Shown: positions 19,765 to 31,673 of the stretch, one piece after another
How positions within the stretch are numbered: position 1 is the first letter of the stretch
Layout: each line of letters starts with the position of its first letter
Assembly (NCBI RefSeq): GCF_016680995.1
Contig: NZ_JAEQMG010000041.1
Coordinates: 62,001-126,000, forward strand
Length of the DNA: 64,000 nt
Reading direction: 5' to 3'
DNA from: Ruminococcus difficilis
Lineage (GTDB): Bacteria; Bacillota_A; Clostridia; Oscillospirales; Acutalibacteraceae
Program-made: the position numbers and the translations under genes
The notes under the pieces: model-generated
Told to the model about the DNA's origin: nothing
What the model saw: only the letters and a program-made list of their open reading frames with translations
Databases searched by the model: none

Positions 19765-22700
19765 ATGTCATTCACACACCTGCATGTTCATACCGAATAC
19801 AGTTTATTGGACGGCGCCTGTCGGATCTCCCGCCTGGTTGAACGGGCAAAGGAGCTCGGACAGGATGCCCTTGCCATAACCGATCACGGCGTCATGTACG
19901 GTGTGATCGATTTTTATAGGGAATGTAAAAAGCAGGGGATACGTCCGATCATCGGCTGTGAGGTCTATGTCGCGCCGCGTTCCCGCTTTGATAAAACCTT
20001 TGAGCTGGACAGGGAATATTATCACCTGATCCTGCTGTGTGAGAATCAGACCGGCTATCAGAATTTGATGAAGCTGGTGTCGCTCGCGTTCACCGACGGC
20101 TTTTATAACAAGCCTCGTGTGGACTATGAGCTATTGGAAAAGTACCACGAGGGCTTGATCTGTCTGTCCGCCTGTATGTCGGGTGAGGTGCCGAAGCGTA
20201 TCCTCGCCGATGATGATAACGGCGCGTTGGAAAAGGCGCGGTATTATCAAAGCGTGTTCGGCAAGGAGAACTACTTCATCGAATTGCAGGATCACGGGAT
20301 CAAAGAGCAGGAAAAGCTGAATTACAAGCTCAAAGAGATCGCGAAAGCCATCGGCGCGGGTCTGGTCGTCACCAACGACTGCCATTATATCCGCAAAGAG
20401 GACAGCAATCTGCACGATATCCTCCTGTGTATCCAGACCAACAGCACCGTCAAGAATAAAAAGATGGGCTTCGAGACCGAAGAATTCTACCTTAAAAGTG
20501 AGGAAGAGATGCGCGCCGTATTCGGCGATCTGGACGAAGCCTTTGAGAATACGACCAAAATCGCCGAGCGCTGTCATGTGGAATTTGAGTTCGGCAACCG
20601 CAAGCTCCCCGATTTCAAAACGCCCGACAACGAAGATCACTATGAATATTTCCGCCGCTTATGCTATGACGGTTTGTACCGACGTTACGGCAAGAATCCC
20701 GATCGGTCGCTGATACAGCGCCTTGATTATGAAATGTCTGTGATCCGCAAGATGGGCTTTGTCGATTACTTTTTGATCGTCAATGATTTCGTTCAGTACG
20801 CCAAGAGCAAGGATATCCCCGTCGGACCCGGCAGAGGCTCGGGCGCGGGCTCCTTATGCGCCTATTGTATCGGCATCACCGGCATCGATCCGATCAAGTA
20901 TGATCTGCTGTTTGAGCGATTTTTGAACCCCGAACGCGTCAGTATGCCTGATTTTGATATCGATTTCTGCAAGGATAGACGTTCGGAGGTCATCGACTAC
21001 GTCATCCGCAAATACGGCGAGGATCACGTAGCGCAGATCGTCGCCTTTGGTACCATGCAGGCACGCGGCGCGGTGCGCGACGTCGGCAGAGTGCTGGAAA
21101 TCCCATACGCGACAGTCGATAAGATCGCTAAGATGATCCCGTTCAGTCTGGATATGACGCTGGATAAGGCACTGTCGCTGTCCGCTGAATTACGCCAAAG
21201 CTATCATCAGGACGCGACCGTCAAGCAGATCATCGATATCGCGCGTGCCTTAGAAGGCGTGCCGCGCCATATCACCATGCACGCGGCGGGCGTCGTCATT
21301 ACCGATCAGCCCGTCAGCAACTATGTTCCGCTCGCAAAGTCCGATGAAGCGGTCATCACACAGTTCACGATGACCACGCTGGAGGAGCTCGGTCTGTTGA
21401 AGGTTGATTTTCTCGGACTGCGTAACCTGACCGTCATCCATGACGCAGAGACCATGATCCGCCGTACGGAACCGCATTTCCGGGTGGAGCATATCGATTA
21501 CGGCGACAAAGCGGTCTACGCGATGATCTCCACCGGCAACACAGACGGCGTATTTCAATTTGAAAGCGGCGGGATGAAGAATGTGCTCGCTCAGCTCAAG
21601 CCCGAACGGTTCGAGGATTTGATCGCGGTCATCTCCTTGTACCGTCCCGGTCCGATGGATTCGATCCCGACCTACATCCGCAACCGCCATAATCCTAAGC
21701 TGATCACCTATAAGCACCCGCTGCTCGAACCGATCCTGAACGTCACCAACGGCTGTATCCTTTATCAGGAGCAGGTCATGCAGATCTTCCGCTCACTGGC
21801 GGGTTATTCTCTCGGACGCGCGGATATCGTTCGACGCGCCATGAGCAAGAAGAAGCACGATGTGATGGAGCGCGAAAAGCAGATCTTCATCCACGGACTG
21901 GCGGATGATAACGGCACAGTTGAGGTGGAGGGATGTCTCAGACGCGGTATCGATGAACAGACCGCGCTGTCGATCTTCTCCGAGATGGAGAGCTTTGCCT
22001 CTTACGCGTTCAACAAAAGCCATGCCGCGGCATATGCCGCCTTATCCTATCAGACGGCGTATCTGAAATGTCACTATCCGCGCGAATATATGGCGGCGCT
22101 GTTGTCATCCGTGATCGAAAGTCAAAACAAAACCGCTGTGTATATCGGCGAGTGTCATCGGCTGGGTATCTCCGTGCTGCCGCCGAGCGTTAACGAAAGC
22201 GACAGCAAATATACCGTTTCCTCTGGTCATATCCGATTCGGTCTGTCCGCGGTCAAAAATCTCGGATTGGCGTTCATCGACGCGATCATCTCCGAGCGCA
22301 GGGTAAGACCGTATCAGTCGTATTATGATTTTTGCAGACGACTCAACGGAAAAGGGCTGAACGCCCGTTCGCTCGAAAGCCTGATCAAATGCGGGGCGTT
22401 GGATCATCTTGACTGCAACCGCCGCCAGATGCTTTCCGTTTCCAAAACCATTTTGGATGATCTGGAATACGAACGCCGCCGCGGTGGTGGAGCGGGTCAG
22501 ATCTCGCTCTTTGATATGGGCTCACAGGGCGGACAGAATGAGATCGCCATCCCGGATCTGGAGGAATTCCCGCTGATCGAGCTGTTGAATATGGAAAAAG
22601 AGATGGCGGGCATGTACCTCAGCGGTCATCCGATCGATGAATACGCGCCGTTCGCGAAATCCGTGAACGCGGATAAGATCAGCGATATCATGAATACCGA

Positions 22701-23262
22701 AGAGGGCAGATACCGCGACCGTGCCAAGGTCAGGCTGATCGTGACCGTCAACAAGAATAAAACACAGCTCACCAAGAACAATAAGATGATGGCATTTGCC
22801 GACGTCGAAGATCGCTACGGTACCTGTGAGATCATCATCTTTCCGAACGTGCTGGAAGAATCCCGTGACGCGCTCTATGCCGGCGCCGTGATCGATGTAG
22901 AGGGCACGTTGAGCTTGAAGGAAGAGGAAGAGCCGCGGGTCTTGGCGGATAAGATTACCGCCTTACCGCCCGCGAGCGAGCTTACCGTATCGGCACCCGC
23001 GCCGAAAAAAGCGCCGTCCAATGTGATCGACCCGCGTCGACCTCAGACCTTATATCTCAGGATCCCGTCTTTGGAGAGCAGAGAATACCGCAAAGCAAAG
23101 AATCTGTTAGAGATCTTCGGCGGCAATACCCGTGTCGTCTTTTATCTGAGTGAAACCAAAAAACAGCTTTTGGCGCCTAAGAGTCTGTGGACGGCCCCGA
23201 ATCCTACGATGCTCGGTGAATTGGGCTATCAGCTCGGTGAAGAGAACGTTATATTGAAATAA
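19765..23262 (+). CDS. dnaE: DNA polymerase III alpha subunit, DnaE type
   Basis: This 1165-residue polymerase has an N-terminal PHP domain (FTHLHVHTEYSLLDG), the C-family palm with catalytic aspartates D396, D398 and D400 (PDFDIDF), helix-hairpin-helix repeats (about 770-900) and a C-terminal OB domain (about 985-1060). In low-GC Gram-positives DnaE extends primers on the lagging strand and hands over to PolC, also in this window. The AGAGGAAACC ribosome binding site is close to ATG. Full length, no frameshift. Confidence 0.97.
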   Translation: MSFTHLHVHTEYSLLDGACRISRLVERAKELGQDALAITDHGVMYGVIDFYRECKKQGIRPIIGCEVYVAPRSRFDKTFELDREYYHLILLCENQTGYQNLMKLVSLAFTDGFYNKPRVDYELLEKYHEGLICLSACMSGEVPKRILADDDNGALEKARYYQSVFGKENYFIELQDHGIKEQEKLNYKLKEIAKAIGAGLVVTNDCHYIRKEDSNLHDILLCIQTNSTVKNKKMGFETEEFYLKSEEEMRAVFGDLDEAFENTTKIAERCHVEFEFGNRKLPDFKTPDNEDHYEYFRRLCYDGLYRRYGKNPDRSLIQRLDYEMSVIRKMGFVDYFLIVNDFVQYAKSKDIPVGPGRGSGAGSLCAYCIGITGIDPIKYDLLFERFLNPERVSMPDFDIDFCKDRRSEVIDYVIRKYGEDHVAQIVAFGTMQARGAVRDVGRVLEIPYATVDKIAKMIPFSLDMTLDKALSLSAELRQSYHQDATVKQIIDIARALEGVPRHITMHAAGVVITDQPVSNYVPLAKSDEAVITQFTMTTLEELGLLKVDFLGLRNLTVIHDAETMIRRTEPHFRVEHIDYGDKAVYAMISTGNTDGVFQFESGGMKNVLAQLKPERFEDLIAVISLYRPGPMDSIPTYIRNRHNPKLITYKHPLLEPILNVTNGCILYQEQVMQIFRSLAGYSLGRADIVRRAMSKKKHDVMEREKQIFIHGLADDNGTVEVEGCLRRGIDEQTALSIFSEMESFASYAFNKSHAAAYAALSYQTAYLKCHYPREYMAALLSSVIESQNKTAVYIGECHRLGISVLPPSVNESDSKYTVSSGHIRFGLSAVKNLGLAFIDAIISERRVRPYQSYYDFCRRLNGKGLNARSLESLIKCGALDHLDCNRRQMLSVSKTILDDLEYERRRGGGAGQISLFDMGSQGGQNEIAIPDLEEFPLIELLNMEKEMAGMYLSGHPIDEYAPFAKSVNADKISDIMNTEEGRYRDRAKVRLIVTVNKNKTQLTKNNKMMAFADVEDRYGTCEIIIFPNVLEESRDALYAGAVIDVEGTLSLKEEEEPRVLADKITALPPASELTVSAPAPKKAPSNVIDPRRPQTLYLRIPSLESREYRKAKNLLEIFGGNTRVVFYLSETKKQLLAPKSLWTAPNPTMLGELGYQLGEENVILK

Positions 23263-23267
23263 TTAAT

Positions 23268-23310
23268 CGGGAACGATGGAGTGTTTGATCACTTTGTTCC
23301 CGTTTTTTTT
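23268..23310 (+). terminator. Terminator after dnaE
   Basis: CGGGAAC (23268-23274) pairs with GTTCCCG (23296-23302), with an inner AGTG/CACT helix, followed by eight T. It begins 5 bases after the stop. Confidence 0.9.
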
Positions 23311-23329
23311 ATGAATTTTGGATTAATAC

Positions 23330-23359
23330 TTGATTCTCAGGTGTTATTTGTATTATAAT
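23330..23359 (+). promoter_or_regulatory. Sigma-A promoter for pfkA
   Basis: TTGATT (23330-23335) and TATAAT (23354-23359) are spaced by 18 bases, 41 bases upstream of pfkA. Confidence 0.55.
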
Positions 23360-23400
23360 ATACCGTGTATTTATTCTTTTTCTAAAGAGGAGGAACTATT

Positions 23401-24366
23401 ATGGCTAAATCATTAGCAGTTTTAACAAGCGGCGGCGACGCGCCGGGTATGAACGCGGCGGTCAGAGCGGTAGTCAGAGCCGGTATCTACAGCGGCTTTA
23501 CGGTATATGGCGTATATAAGGGCTACAACGGCTTATTGAACCACGACATCAAGGAGATGAATCTTCGTTCTGTATCCGATATCCTCAGCCGAGGCGGTAC
23601 GATCCTTTTTACAGCGCGCAGTAAGAAATTCATGCAGGTCGAGTATCAGCAGCAAGCGGCGGATTACTGCCGTTCTCTCGATATCGAAGGTCTGGTCGTC
23701 ATCGGCGGTGACGGTTCCTTCAAGGGCGCCAGAGCACTTTCCAACGCGGGCATCCCCTGCGTCGCGCTCCCCGGTACCATCGATAACGATATCGCCTGCA
23801 CCGACTATACGATCGGTTTTGATACGGCGATGAATACCGCGGTCGAGATGATCGATAAGATCCGCGACACCGCGCAGAGCCACGATCGCTGCTCCGTTGT
23901 TGAGGTCATGGGTCGTCACTGCGGCGATATCGCGCTGGAGACCGGTATTGCGGTCGGCGCTACCGCGATCATCGTTCCCGAGATCGAATATGATCTGGAG
24001 CGTGACGTTATCTCCCGCATCTACGAGCAGAAGGATACCGGTAAAAAGCACTTTATCGTTATCGTAGCCGAAGGCGTCGGCGGATCTCAGGAGATCTCGC
24101 ATTACATCCAGCACCGCACCGGCATCGAGACACGCGCTACCATCCTCGGTCACGTACAGCGCGGCGGTTCGCCGACACTGCGCGACAGAGTCATGGCGAC
24201 CAAGATGGGCGTTGCGGCAGTCGATCTGCTTGCCAAGGGCGTCGGTAACCGCGTCATCGCTTCTCACGAGGGCAAGATCGTTGATTATGATATCACCGAA
24301 GCGCTCGATATGCCGCGTAAGTTCAACAACGAGCTGTATGAAGTCGCTATGAAGGTTTCCATCTGA
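23401..24366 (+). CDS. pfkA: ATP-dependent 6-phosphofructokinase
   Basis: PfkA commits fructose 6-phosphate to glycolysis. At 321 residues it has the length of the classical allosteric bacterial enzyme. The ATP site (LTSGGDAPGMNAAVR; GGDGSFKGA near 102), the catalytic GTIDND block and the RGGSPT effector or substrate loop are all present; glycine in the GGDGS motif fits ATP rather than pyrophosphate use. The ribosome binding site AGAGGAGG is strong and the gene has its own promoter. Confidence 0.96.
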   Translation: MAKSLAVLTSGGDAPGMNAAVRAVVRAGIYSGFTVYGVYKGYNGLLNHDIKEMNLRSVSDILSRGGTILFTARSKKFMQVEYQQQAADYCRSLDIEGLVVIGGDGSFKGARALSNAGIPCVALPGTIDNDIACTDYTIGFDTAMNTAVEMIDKIRDTAQSHDRCSVVEVMGRHCGDIALETGIAVGATAIIVPEIEYDLERDVISRIYEQKDTGKKHFIVIVAEGVGGSQEISHYIQHRTGIETRATILGHVQRGGSPTLRDRVMATKMGVAAVDLLAKGVGNRVIASHEGKIVDYDITEALDMPRKFNNELYEVAMKVSI

Positions 24367-24394
24367 TTCTTTCTCAGAGGGTTACAGATCAATT

Positions 24395-25756
24395 ATGGGT
24401 ATTCAGTATTTTTATAACTTTTGTCTTACTCAGGTCGATGATACCGATCTGAACAGCGATATCCTCACCGCGGTCAGAAAAAGCTATTTCTCCGATTTTG
24501 AGAGGATCCGTGACAGGATCACCTATGACAGTGAGGGTATTTCACTGCTGTATGATTATTGTATCGAACGCAACAAGCCCTTGCAGTGGACGGTCAAGCG
24601 ACCCGGCGGCGCTGTGGTTCAGGAGGTGCTTCCTTCGGATAACGGCAAGTATTATCTTTGCTGTTATCAGGAAGACAAGCTCTTTAAACGCCTGCTTTTC
24701 AGTAAATTCCATACCTTATTAAAGGTGGAATATATGGATGAGAACGGCGCTGTTTGCCGCTCCCTTGAGCCGCGAAAGATCCAGGGTGGATTATGCTTGT
24801 TGTATAAAGATAACGCTTTGGAGGAGCCGGTGGCGCTGTTTGCCGCTCCCGAGGTGTCGGAAAAGCCGGTGCGTGAGGAATTGAACGCGGCGTTTACCGA
24901 TTATACCGCGATCGCCTCGACAGATGAAGGAGTCATTTGGTTCCTGTCCGATTCTCAGCTCTCTCATTATCGTGAGTTTGTCGATCTGGTCAGGACGGGC
25001 GTTGCGCAGATGATCGAAAAGAGCTATGTCGATGACGCCGCTCCTTTGTATGAAAAGATCAACGCGAAGGATTTCAACATCAAGCGCAATCTTTCGGCAT
25101 CCTTGGATATCGCTGACGCAAAGCCATTTATCACGCCTGCTGTTCCCGATGTACCGATCGAGGACGTTATGGCAACGGATCAGAGCTTTGCCGATATCGA
25201 TAACGGCTCCGATCAAGAGCCTTTCGATGTGCCTAAGACAGAGAATCCGGAAGAAACACCGAAGGATGATCCGACGGATAAAGCGGCAAAGCCGGATAAG
25301 CAGATCATGGCGGACGGCGCTGTATACAGTTATTACGGTGAGCTGGACGACAACAATAATCGTTCCGGATACGGCAGAACCGTGACCGATCTCGGCCGCA
25401 CTGCGTATGAGGGAGAGTATCGTAACGATAAGCGATCCGGCAAGGGCGCCTATTACTATATGGACGGCACCCTGTGCTACAGCGGTGATTGGTCTGAGAA
25501 TGTGCGACATGGCGTCGGCGTCGGTATCAGCGCAAAAGACGGTTCCATGCACATCGGCAAGTGGGTGAATAATAAGCCCGAGGGCAATGGTGTGCGCGTA
25601 GCGGCTGACGGCAATGTCAAATTCGTATGCAAGGAGCTGTCCGACGGTACTACCGCTTTGATGAATTATCTCGACAATGATACGGTCGTGATAACGAAAT
25701 ATGATAAAAGCGGCGCGAGGATCTCGGAGAAAATCATTTCTCTGGCTAACGAATAA
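24395..25756 (+). CDS. MORN-repeat protein of unknown function
   Basis: This 453-residue acidic protein has no signal peptide. The first 290 residues are not recognised. About 265-305 is a low-complexity linker rich in Asp, Glu, Pro and Lys. Residues from about 310 to 420 hold MORN-type repeats (YYGELDDNNNRSGYGRT, YEGEYRNDKRSGKGAYYY, YSGDWSENVRHGVGV, HIGKWVNNKPEGNGV), a motif that in eukaryotes mediates membrane or protein contact. It follows pfkA by 28 bases with only a distant GAGGG ribosome binding site, so the two may be cotranscribed. A terminator follows. The function is unknown. Confidence 0.75.
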   Translation: MGIQYFYNFCLTQVDDTDLNSDILTAVRKSYFSDFERIRDRITYDSEGISLLYDYCIERNKPLQWTVKRPGGAVVQEVLPSDNGKYYLCCYQEDKLFKRLLFSKFHTLLKVEYMDENGAVCRSLEPRKIQGGLCLLYKDNALEEPVALFAAPEVSEKPVREELNAAFTDYTAIASTDEGVIWFLSDSQLSHYREFVDLVRTGVAQMIEKSYVDDAAPLYEKINAKDFNIKRNLSASLDIADAKPFITPAVPDVPIEDVMATDQSFADIDNGSDQEPFDVPKTENPEETPKDDPTDKAAKPDKQIMADGAVYSYYGELDDNNNRSGYGRTVTDLGRTAYEGEYRNDKRSGKGAYYYMDGTLCYSGDWSENVRHGVGVGISAKDGSMHIGKWVNNKPEGNGVRVAADGNVKFVCKELSDGTTALMNYLDNDTVVITKYDKSGARISEKIISLANE

Positions 25757-25772
25757 ATAATAAAGAATTACG

Positions 25773-25801
25773 GTGCGGAGTGTCAACATTCCGCACTTTT
25801 T
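25773..25801 (+). terminator. Terminator after the MORN gene
   Basis: GTGCGGA (25773-25779) pairs with TCCGCAC (25790-25796), extendable by a G-T pair and TG/CA inside, followed by TTTTTC. Confidence 0.85.
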
Positions 25802-25922
25802 CTATGGGTTTCTTTATTGATCTTTCATTTTTTCCAAGCGTTGGTATATATTTCAAGATTCCGTCCATACTATTCACATCGTACACTTACGATAATATTG
25901 TACAATAGTAAGGAGAAAAAGG

Positions 25923-26267
25923 ATGAAACATTTATTAGCGCTTGTATGCGCGGCACTCTTGGTCGGCGTGATGTTGTGTTCCTGCACCGGGACCGCGAAC
26001 AAGGTAAAGGAGAAAGCGTCGGAGGCGGTTTCTGATATCAAAAAGGATATGAAGGACAGTGCCACCGAGAACAAAAGCATGGTCGACACTAACGGAACGG
26101 TTGTTCCCACCGAACCCACCGACGGTTCACTGATGGAGACTATCGAGGATGTTGTCGCGACAGAATGGGAGAATATGAAAGAAGACGGCGAAGTAAATGA
26201 TGGTGACGGCAATGTCGGCGATCGTGAAAACAACGACGGCGACGGTAATCCCGCCCCTGAGAATTGA
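25923..26267 (+). CDS. Small predicted lipoprotein
   Basis: This 114-residue protein has a lipoprotein-type leader: MKHLLALVCAALLVGVMLC then the lipobox LCSC, with C21 or C19 as the likely lipidated residue. The mature part is hydrophilic, with a Lys/Glu segment predicted to be helical (about 27-50) and a low-complexity Asp, Asn and Gly tail (NDGDGNVGDRENNDGDGN). No domain is recognised. A good ribosome binding site (TAAGGAG) supports the start. It stands alone between two terminators. Confidence 0.7.
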   Translation: MKHLLALVCAALLVGVMLCSCTGTANKVKEKASEAVSDIKKDMKDSATENKSMVDTNGTVVPTEPTDGSLMETIEDVVATEWENMKEDGEVNDGDGNVGDRENNDGDGNPAPEN

Positions 26268-26281
26268 AGCCATATAAAGAA

Positions 26282-26320
26282 AGCAGCCTTTCCGAATAGG
26301 GAAGACTGCTCTCTTTTTCT
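26282..26320 (+). terminator. Terminator after the lipoprotein gene
   Basis: A stem of AGCAG and CTTTCC (26282-26293) pairs with GGGAAG and CTGCT (26299-26310) with one bulged base on each arm, then CTCTTTTTCT. A family B repeat begins directly after it. Confidence 0.8.
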
Positions 26321-26322
26321 AA

Positions 26323-26370
26323 TTGTCATTGCGAGAAGCGGACAAGTGTCCGCAGCGTGGCAATCTCAAC
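26323..26370 (+). repeat. Dispersed palindromic repeat, family B, copy 1
   Basis: The element runs from TTGTCATTGCGAG to CGTGGCAATCTCAAC. Its centre is a 7-bp hairpin (GCGGACA 26338-26344, TGTCCGC 26347-26353). The same two end sequences, in the opposite orientation and with a different centre, occur at 28473-28510. Confidence 0.75.
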
Positions 26371-26383
26371 CGCATATATATTG

Positions 26384-27085
26384 TTACATTACCTTCTCCA
26401 GATCGTGCTTCAGCTTTCCGATGATCTTCTTTTCGAGCCGCGAGATATAGGACTGCGAAATCCCCAGTAAATCCGCCACCTCCTTTTGGGTATGCTCTTT
26501 GTTGCCGTTAAGTCCGAATCGCAGTTCCATAATCATCGCTTCACGGGTATTGAGCCGATTGACTGCCTCCATCAGTTGATTGATCTCCACCTCCTGTTCG
26601 ATGTCGGCGCTGACGGTATCACTGTCCGAACCGAGAATATCGCTGAGCAGCAGCTCATTGCCGTCCCAATCGGTCGAGAGCGGTTCTTCGATCGAGATCT
26701 CATATTTCATCTGGGATGTCTTGCGCAGGAACATGAGGATCTCGTTTTCGATACAGCGTGAAGCGTAAGTCGCCAGCTTGATATTGCGGTCGGGGGAGAA
26801 GGTGTTGACCGCTTTGATCAGTCCGATCGTTCCGATGGAGATCAGATCCTCGATATTGACGTTGCTGTTCTCGAATTTCTTTGCGATATACACGACCAGC
26901 CGCAGATTATGTACGATCAGTGGTTCGCGCGCTTTTTCATCACCGTCCTTGATCTGCTGCATGATGACAGCCTCTTCCGCTTTGGTCAGGGGCGGCGGTA
27001 ATGCCGCGGAGGAGTTGATGTAATAGACGCTGTTGGACAGCAGGATAAATCTCAGCTTGAATAATATGTTTCTAAGTATTTGCAT
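26384..27085 (-). CDS. sigE: Sporulation sigma factor SigE (pro-form)
   Basis: SigE directs mother-cell transcription early in sporulation. The 233-residue protein starts with a short amphipathic pro-sequence (about 1-21) and the [14 protein letters not shown] block, where SpoIIGA is expected to cut near Y21/Y22 as in B. subtilis. Regions 2 ([29 protein letters not shown]) and 4 ([27 protein letters not shown]) are intact. It lies 4 bases after spoIIGA. The usual neighbour sigG is not next to it. Confidence 0.96.
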   Translation of the reverse strand: MQILRNILFKLRFILLSNSVYYINSSAALPPPLTKAEEAVIMQQIKDGDEKAREPLIVHNLRLVVYIAKKFENSNVNIEDLISIGTIGLIKAVNTFSPDRNIKLATYASRCIENEILMFLRKTSQMKYEISIEEPLSTDWDGNELLLSDILGSDSDTVSADIEQEVEINQLMEAVNRLNTREAMIMELRFGLNGNKEHTQKEVADLLGISQSYISRLEKKIIGKLKHDLEKVM

Positions 27086-27089
27086 GATC

Positions 27090-27872
27090 TCACCTTATGA
27101 TTTCAGAATTGATGATCGCCTGATAATCGGCGTTATTGATGTTCCCGGTCGCGATATAGATCGGTTCGGATATTCGTTTTTTATCGATATGTACCGTGTC
27201 AGCCTTAACGGCATTCAGATATGAGCTGCCGTTGATCGTGGAATAGGGGATGATCCGAAAGTGTTCTTCCGTTTTGGTATCATATACCGCCGCGTCCACA
27301 ATGATGACAGATGCCGATGAGAACGGCTCTTTCAGATTACAGCCCGTATCCACCTTTCCGATACAGGAATAGGTCTTTTTGTGCAGCGTAAAATTCAAAT
27401 GAACTACGGTGCTTTTAATTCTTTCAGAGAATAATTTATAGATGATCAATACAATAATATAGATGACCGCCGTCAATGCCGTCAGCCACAGCGGATTGAC
27501 CTGTAAGTACAGAACATCATTGACGATGACCATGTTCGGCGGCTTGAACAGCTGATAAAAGAGGATGTACGCGCCGCAATAGATGACAGATACCGTCACA
27601 TTACATAGAAAGGATCTGAAAAATTCTCTGCGTGATCGCCATCCGAATACGATCAGTGTGATGATCAAGGAGGTAAGGAGCTTTAACGCGCACAGCAGGA
27701 TACGACTGTCCGGTTGGATGAAGATCGTCAATGAAAACAGTGCGCCGATCACAGAGCCGAGGATCATCCGATAGAGTCTGATATCGCGCTTCAACAACTT
27801 TTCCGCGGTCATCAGGATCGCGTAGTTGACGATCGCGTTGACGAACAGGAGAACATCGATATAAATAACCAT
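27090..27872 (-). CDS. spoIIGA: Sigma-E processing peptidase SpoIIGA
   Basis: SpoIIGA is the membrane aspartic protease that activates pro-SigE. The 260-residue protein has about five membrane helices in its first 150 residues and a C-terminal retropepsin-like domain with the catalytic aspartate D175 in GKVDTGCNL. It immediately precedes sigE in the same operon, as in other endospore formers. I found no clear Spo0A box in the 235 bases upstream. Confidence 0.93.
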   Translation of the reverse strand: MVIYIDVLLFVNAIVNYAILMTAEKLLKRDIRLYRMILGSVIGALFSLTIFIQPDSRILLCALKLLTSLIITLIVFGWRSRREFFRSFLCNVTVSVIYCGAYILFYQLFKPPNMVIVNDVLYLQVNPLWLTALTAVIYIIVLIIYKLFSERIKSTVVHLNFTLHKKTYSCIGKVDTGCNLKEPFSSASVIIVDAAVYDTKTEEHFRIIPYSTINGSSYLNAVKADTVHIDKKRISEPIYIATGNINNADYQAIINSEIIR

Positions 27873-28079
27873 GCTCTCCCTCCGTTCAATGGTATTATCT
27901 CACAAAAGCTCTGCGATACCTGTCTAAGCAGAAATGATCGATTGTGTAAGATTCAGCGTTTTTGATTGAAACACGGCTGATATTTGTATGAATAATTCTG
28001 ATTAAGAATAAAATGAAAAATAACTGTCGTTTTAACTATGACAATATTGAAATAATGTTAAAATTTAGTCAAAAAACAT

Positions 28080-28108
28080 TTGACTTCAAGAATGAATAAG
28101 GGTATTAT
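28080..28108 (+). promoter_or_regulatory. Sigma-A promoter of the V-ATPase operon
   Basis: TTGACT (28080-28085) and TATTAT (28103-28108) are spaced by 17 bases. Transcription would start near 28115, which rules out an ATG at 28109 as the first start and supports ATG 28139. Confidence 0.65.
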
Positions 28109-28138
28109 ATGATAGAATTCCAATATGGTGGTGAAACT

Positions 28139-28450
28139 ATGGCAGTATCCACAATAGACAGAGTCAGAGAAGCGGAGCAAAAAGCGAATGAAAAGCAGAA
28201 TGCCGCTGAACTCGAAGCAGAGCAAATGATCGAGGACGCAAAGCTGCGCGCTGAGCAGATGATCGAGGACGCGAAGAAGAAAGCGAACGACTTCGATCAT
28301 AAAGCGGCAGTCGAAGCGCAGTCCCGCGCGGATGAGATCATCCGTGACCGTAAGGCGAAGGCGGAACAAGAAGCGCAGGCGCTCTCGGAAAAAACGCTCA
28401 AGCAAAAACAAAACGTCATCAATAAGCTGATTCAGGAAACACTGAGTTAG
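28139..28450 (+). CDS. ntpF: V-type ATPase stalk subunit (NtpF/AhaH-like)
   Basis: This 103-residue protein is almost entirely charged helix (Ala, Glu, Lys, Gln repeats; two copies of EQMIEDAK about 12 residues apart), as expected for the peripheral-stalk G/H subunit that pairs with subunit E. It is the first gene of the V-ATPase operon. ATG 28139, preceded by GGTGGTG, is used; an upstream in-frame ATG lies at the -10 box. Confidence 0.85.
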   Translation: MAVSTIDRVREAEQKANEKQNAAELEAEQMIEDAKLRAEQMIEDAKKKANDFDHKAAVEAQSRADEIIRDRKAKAEQEAQALSEKTLKQKQNVINKLIQETLS

Positions 28451-28472
28451 TATAATTTGTCATTGATTTGTT

Positions 28473-28510
28473 GTTGAGATTGCCACGGCTCAAAGAGCCT
28501 CGCAATGACA
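28473..28510 (-). repeat. Dispersed palindromic repeat, family B, copy 2
   Basis: In the + direction it reads from GTTGAGATTGCCACG to CTCGCAATGACA, the reverse of copy 1 at 26323. The centre is a 5-bp hairpin, GGCTC (28487-28491), AAA, GAGCC (28495-28499). It sits inside the V-ATPase operon between ntpF and ntpI. Confidence 0.75.
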
Positions 28511-28538
28511 TTTAAAAAACGCAGTAAGGAGGAGCATC

Positions 28539-31063
<2,525 letters not shown>

Positions 31064-31077
31064 TTTGAGGAAATACT

Positions 31078-31659
31078 ATGTCCGGTATTGATAAAATCAT
31101 ACAAGAGATAGAAACAAACGCGGCTCAGTCCTGTGATTCTGTTCTTGCTCAGGCGCGTCAAAAGGCGGATGCGATCATTGCCGACGCGCAGAAAGAAGCG
31201 AATCAGATCGTTGCCGACGGCAAGGAGAGGACTGCGGCTCATGTTGCGGATATCAAAAAACGCGGTGATTCCGCCGCGGAGCTCGAAGAAAAGCGCGTCA
31301 TGCTGTATACCAAGCAGCAGATCATCAACACCATGCTCGGTGAAGGTCTCTTGACTGCGAAAAACCTTCCCAAGGATGAATATTTCAATCTGATCCTTGA
31401 TATGGTCGGGAAGTATTCTCTGGAGGATGAAGGCGTGATCTTCTTCGGTGAAAACGACATCCATCGTTTACCTGTCGATTTTCTCGGCAAACTGAATCAG
31501 GCGGCTAAGGGCGGTATTGTTTTGTCGAGCAAGCCCGCTTTGATCGACGCGGGTTTCATTCTGAAATACGGCGGTATCGAGCAGAATTGCTCTTTCGACG
31601 CGATCTTTGCGGGTGAAGCGGAGAATCTCTCCGATAAAGCCGGCAGGCTGTTGTTCTGA
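31078..31659 (+). CDS. ntpE: V-type ATPase subunit E
   Basis: Subunit E is the second peripheral-stalk protein and pairs with NtpF. At 193 residues it has a long N-terminal Ala, Glu, Lys and Arg helix (about 5-90) and a C-terminal globular part (about 100-193, ending DKAGRLLF). The ribosome binding site TGAGGAA precedes ATG 31078. It lies 14 bases after ntpK and 14 bases before ntpC. Confidence 0.9.
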   Translation: MSGIDKIIQEIETNAAQSCDSVLAQARQKADAIIADAQKEANQIVADGKERTAAHVADIKKRGDSAAELEEKRVMLYTKQQIINTMLGEGLLTAKNLPKDEYFNLILDMVGKYSLEDEGVIFFGENDIHRLPVDFLGKLNQAAKGGIVLSSKPALIDAGFILKYGGIEQNCSFDAIFAGEAENLSDKAGRLLF

Positions 31660-31673
31660 TAAGGAGGGTTACT

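Noticed and set aside
24791..25789. Open frame of 332 codons on the minus strand opposite the MORN gene
   Set aside because: The plus-strand MORN gene has recognisable repeats and a terminator; the minus frame has neither and is rich in Ile and Arg, as expected for a shadow.
27873..28079. Spo0A box upstream of spoIIGA
   Set aside because: No sequence close to TGTCGAA was found on either strand in this stretch.
28109..28138. Upstream ATG for ntpF
   Set aside because: It lies at the -10 box of a good promoter, before the predicted transcription start; the next ATG at 28139 fits better.
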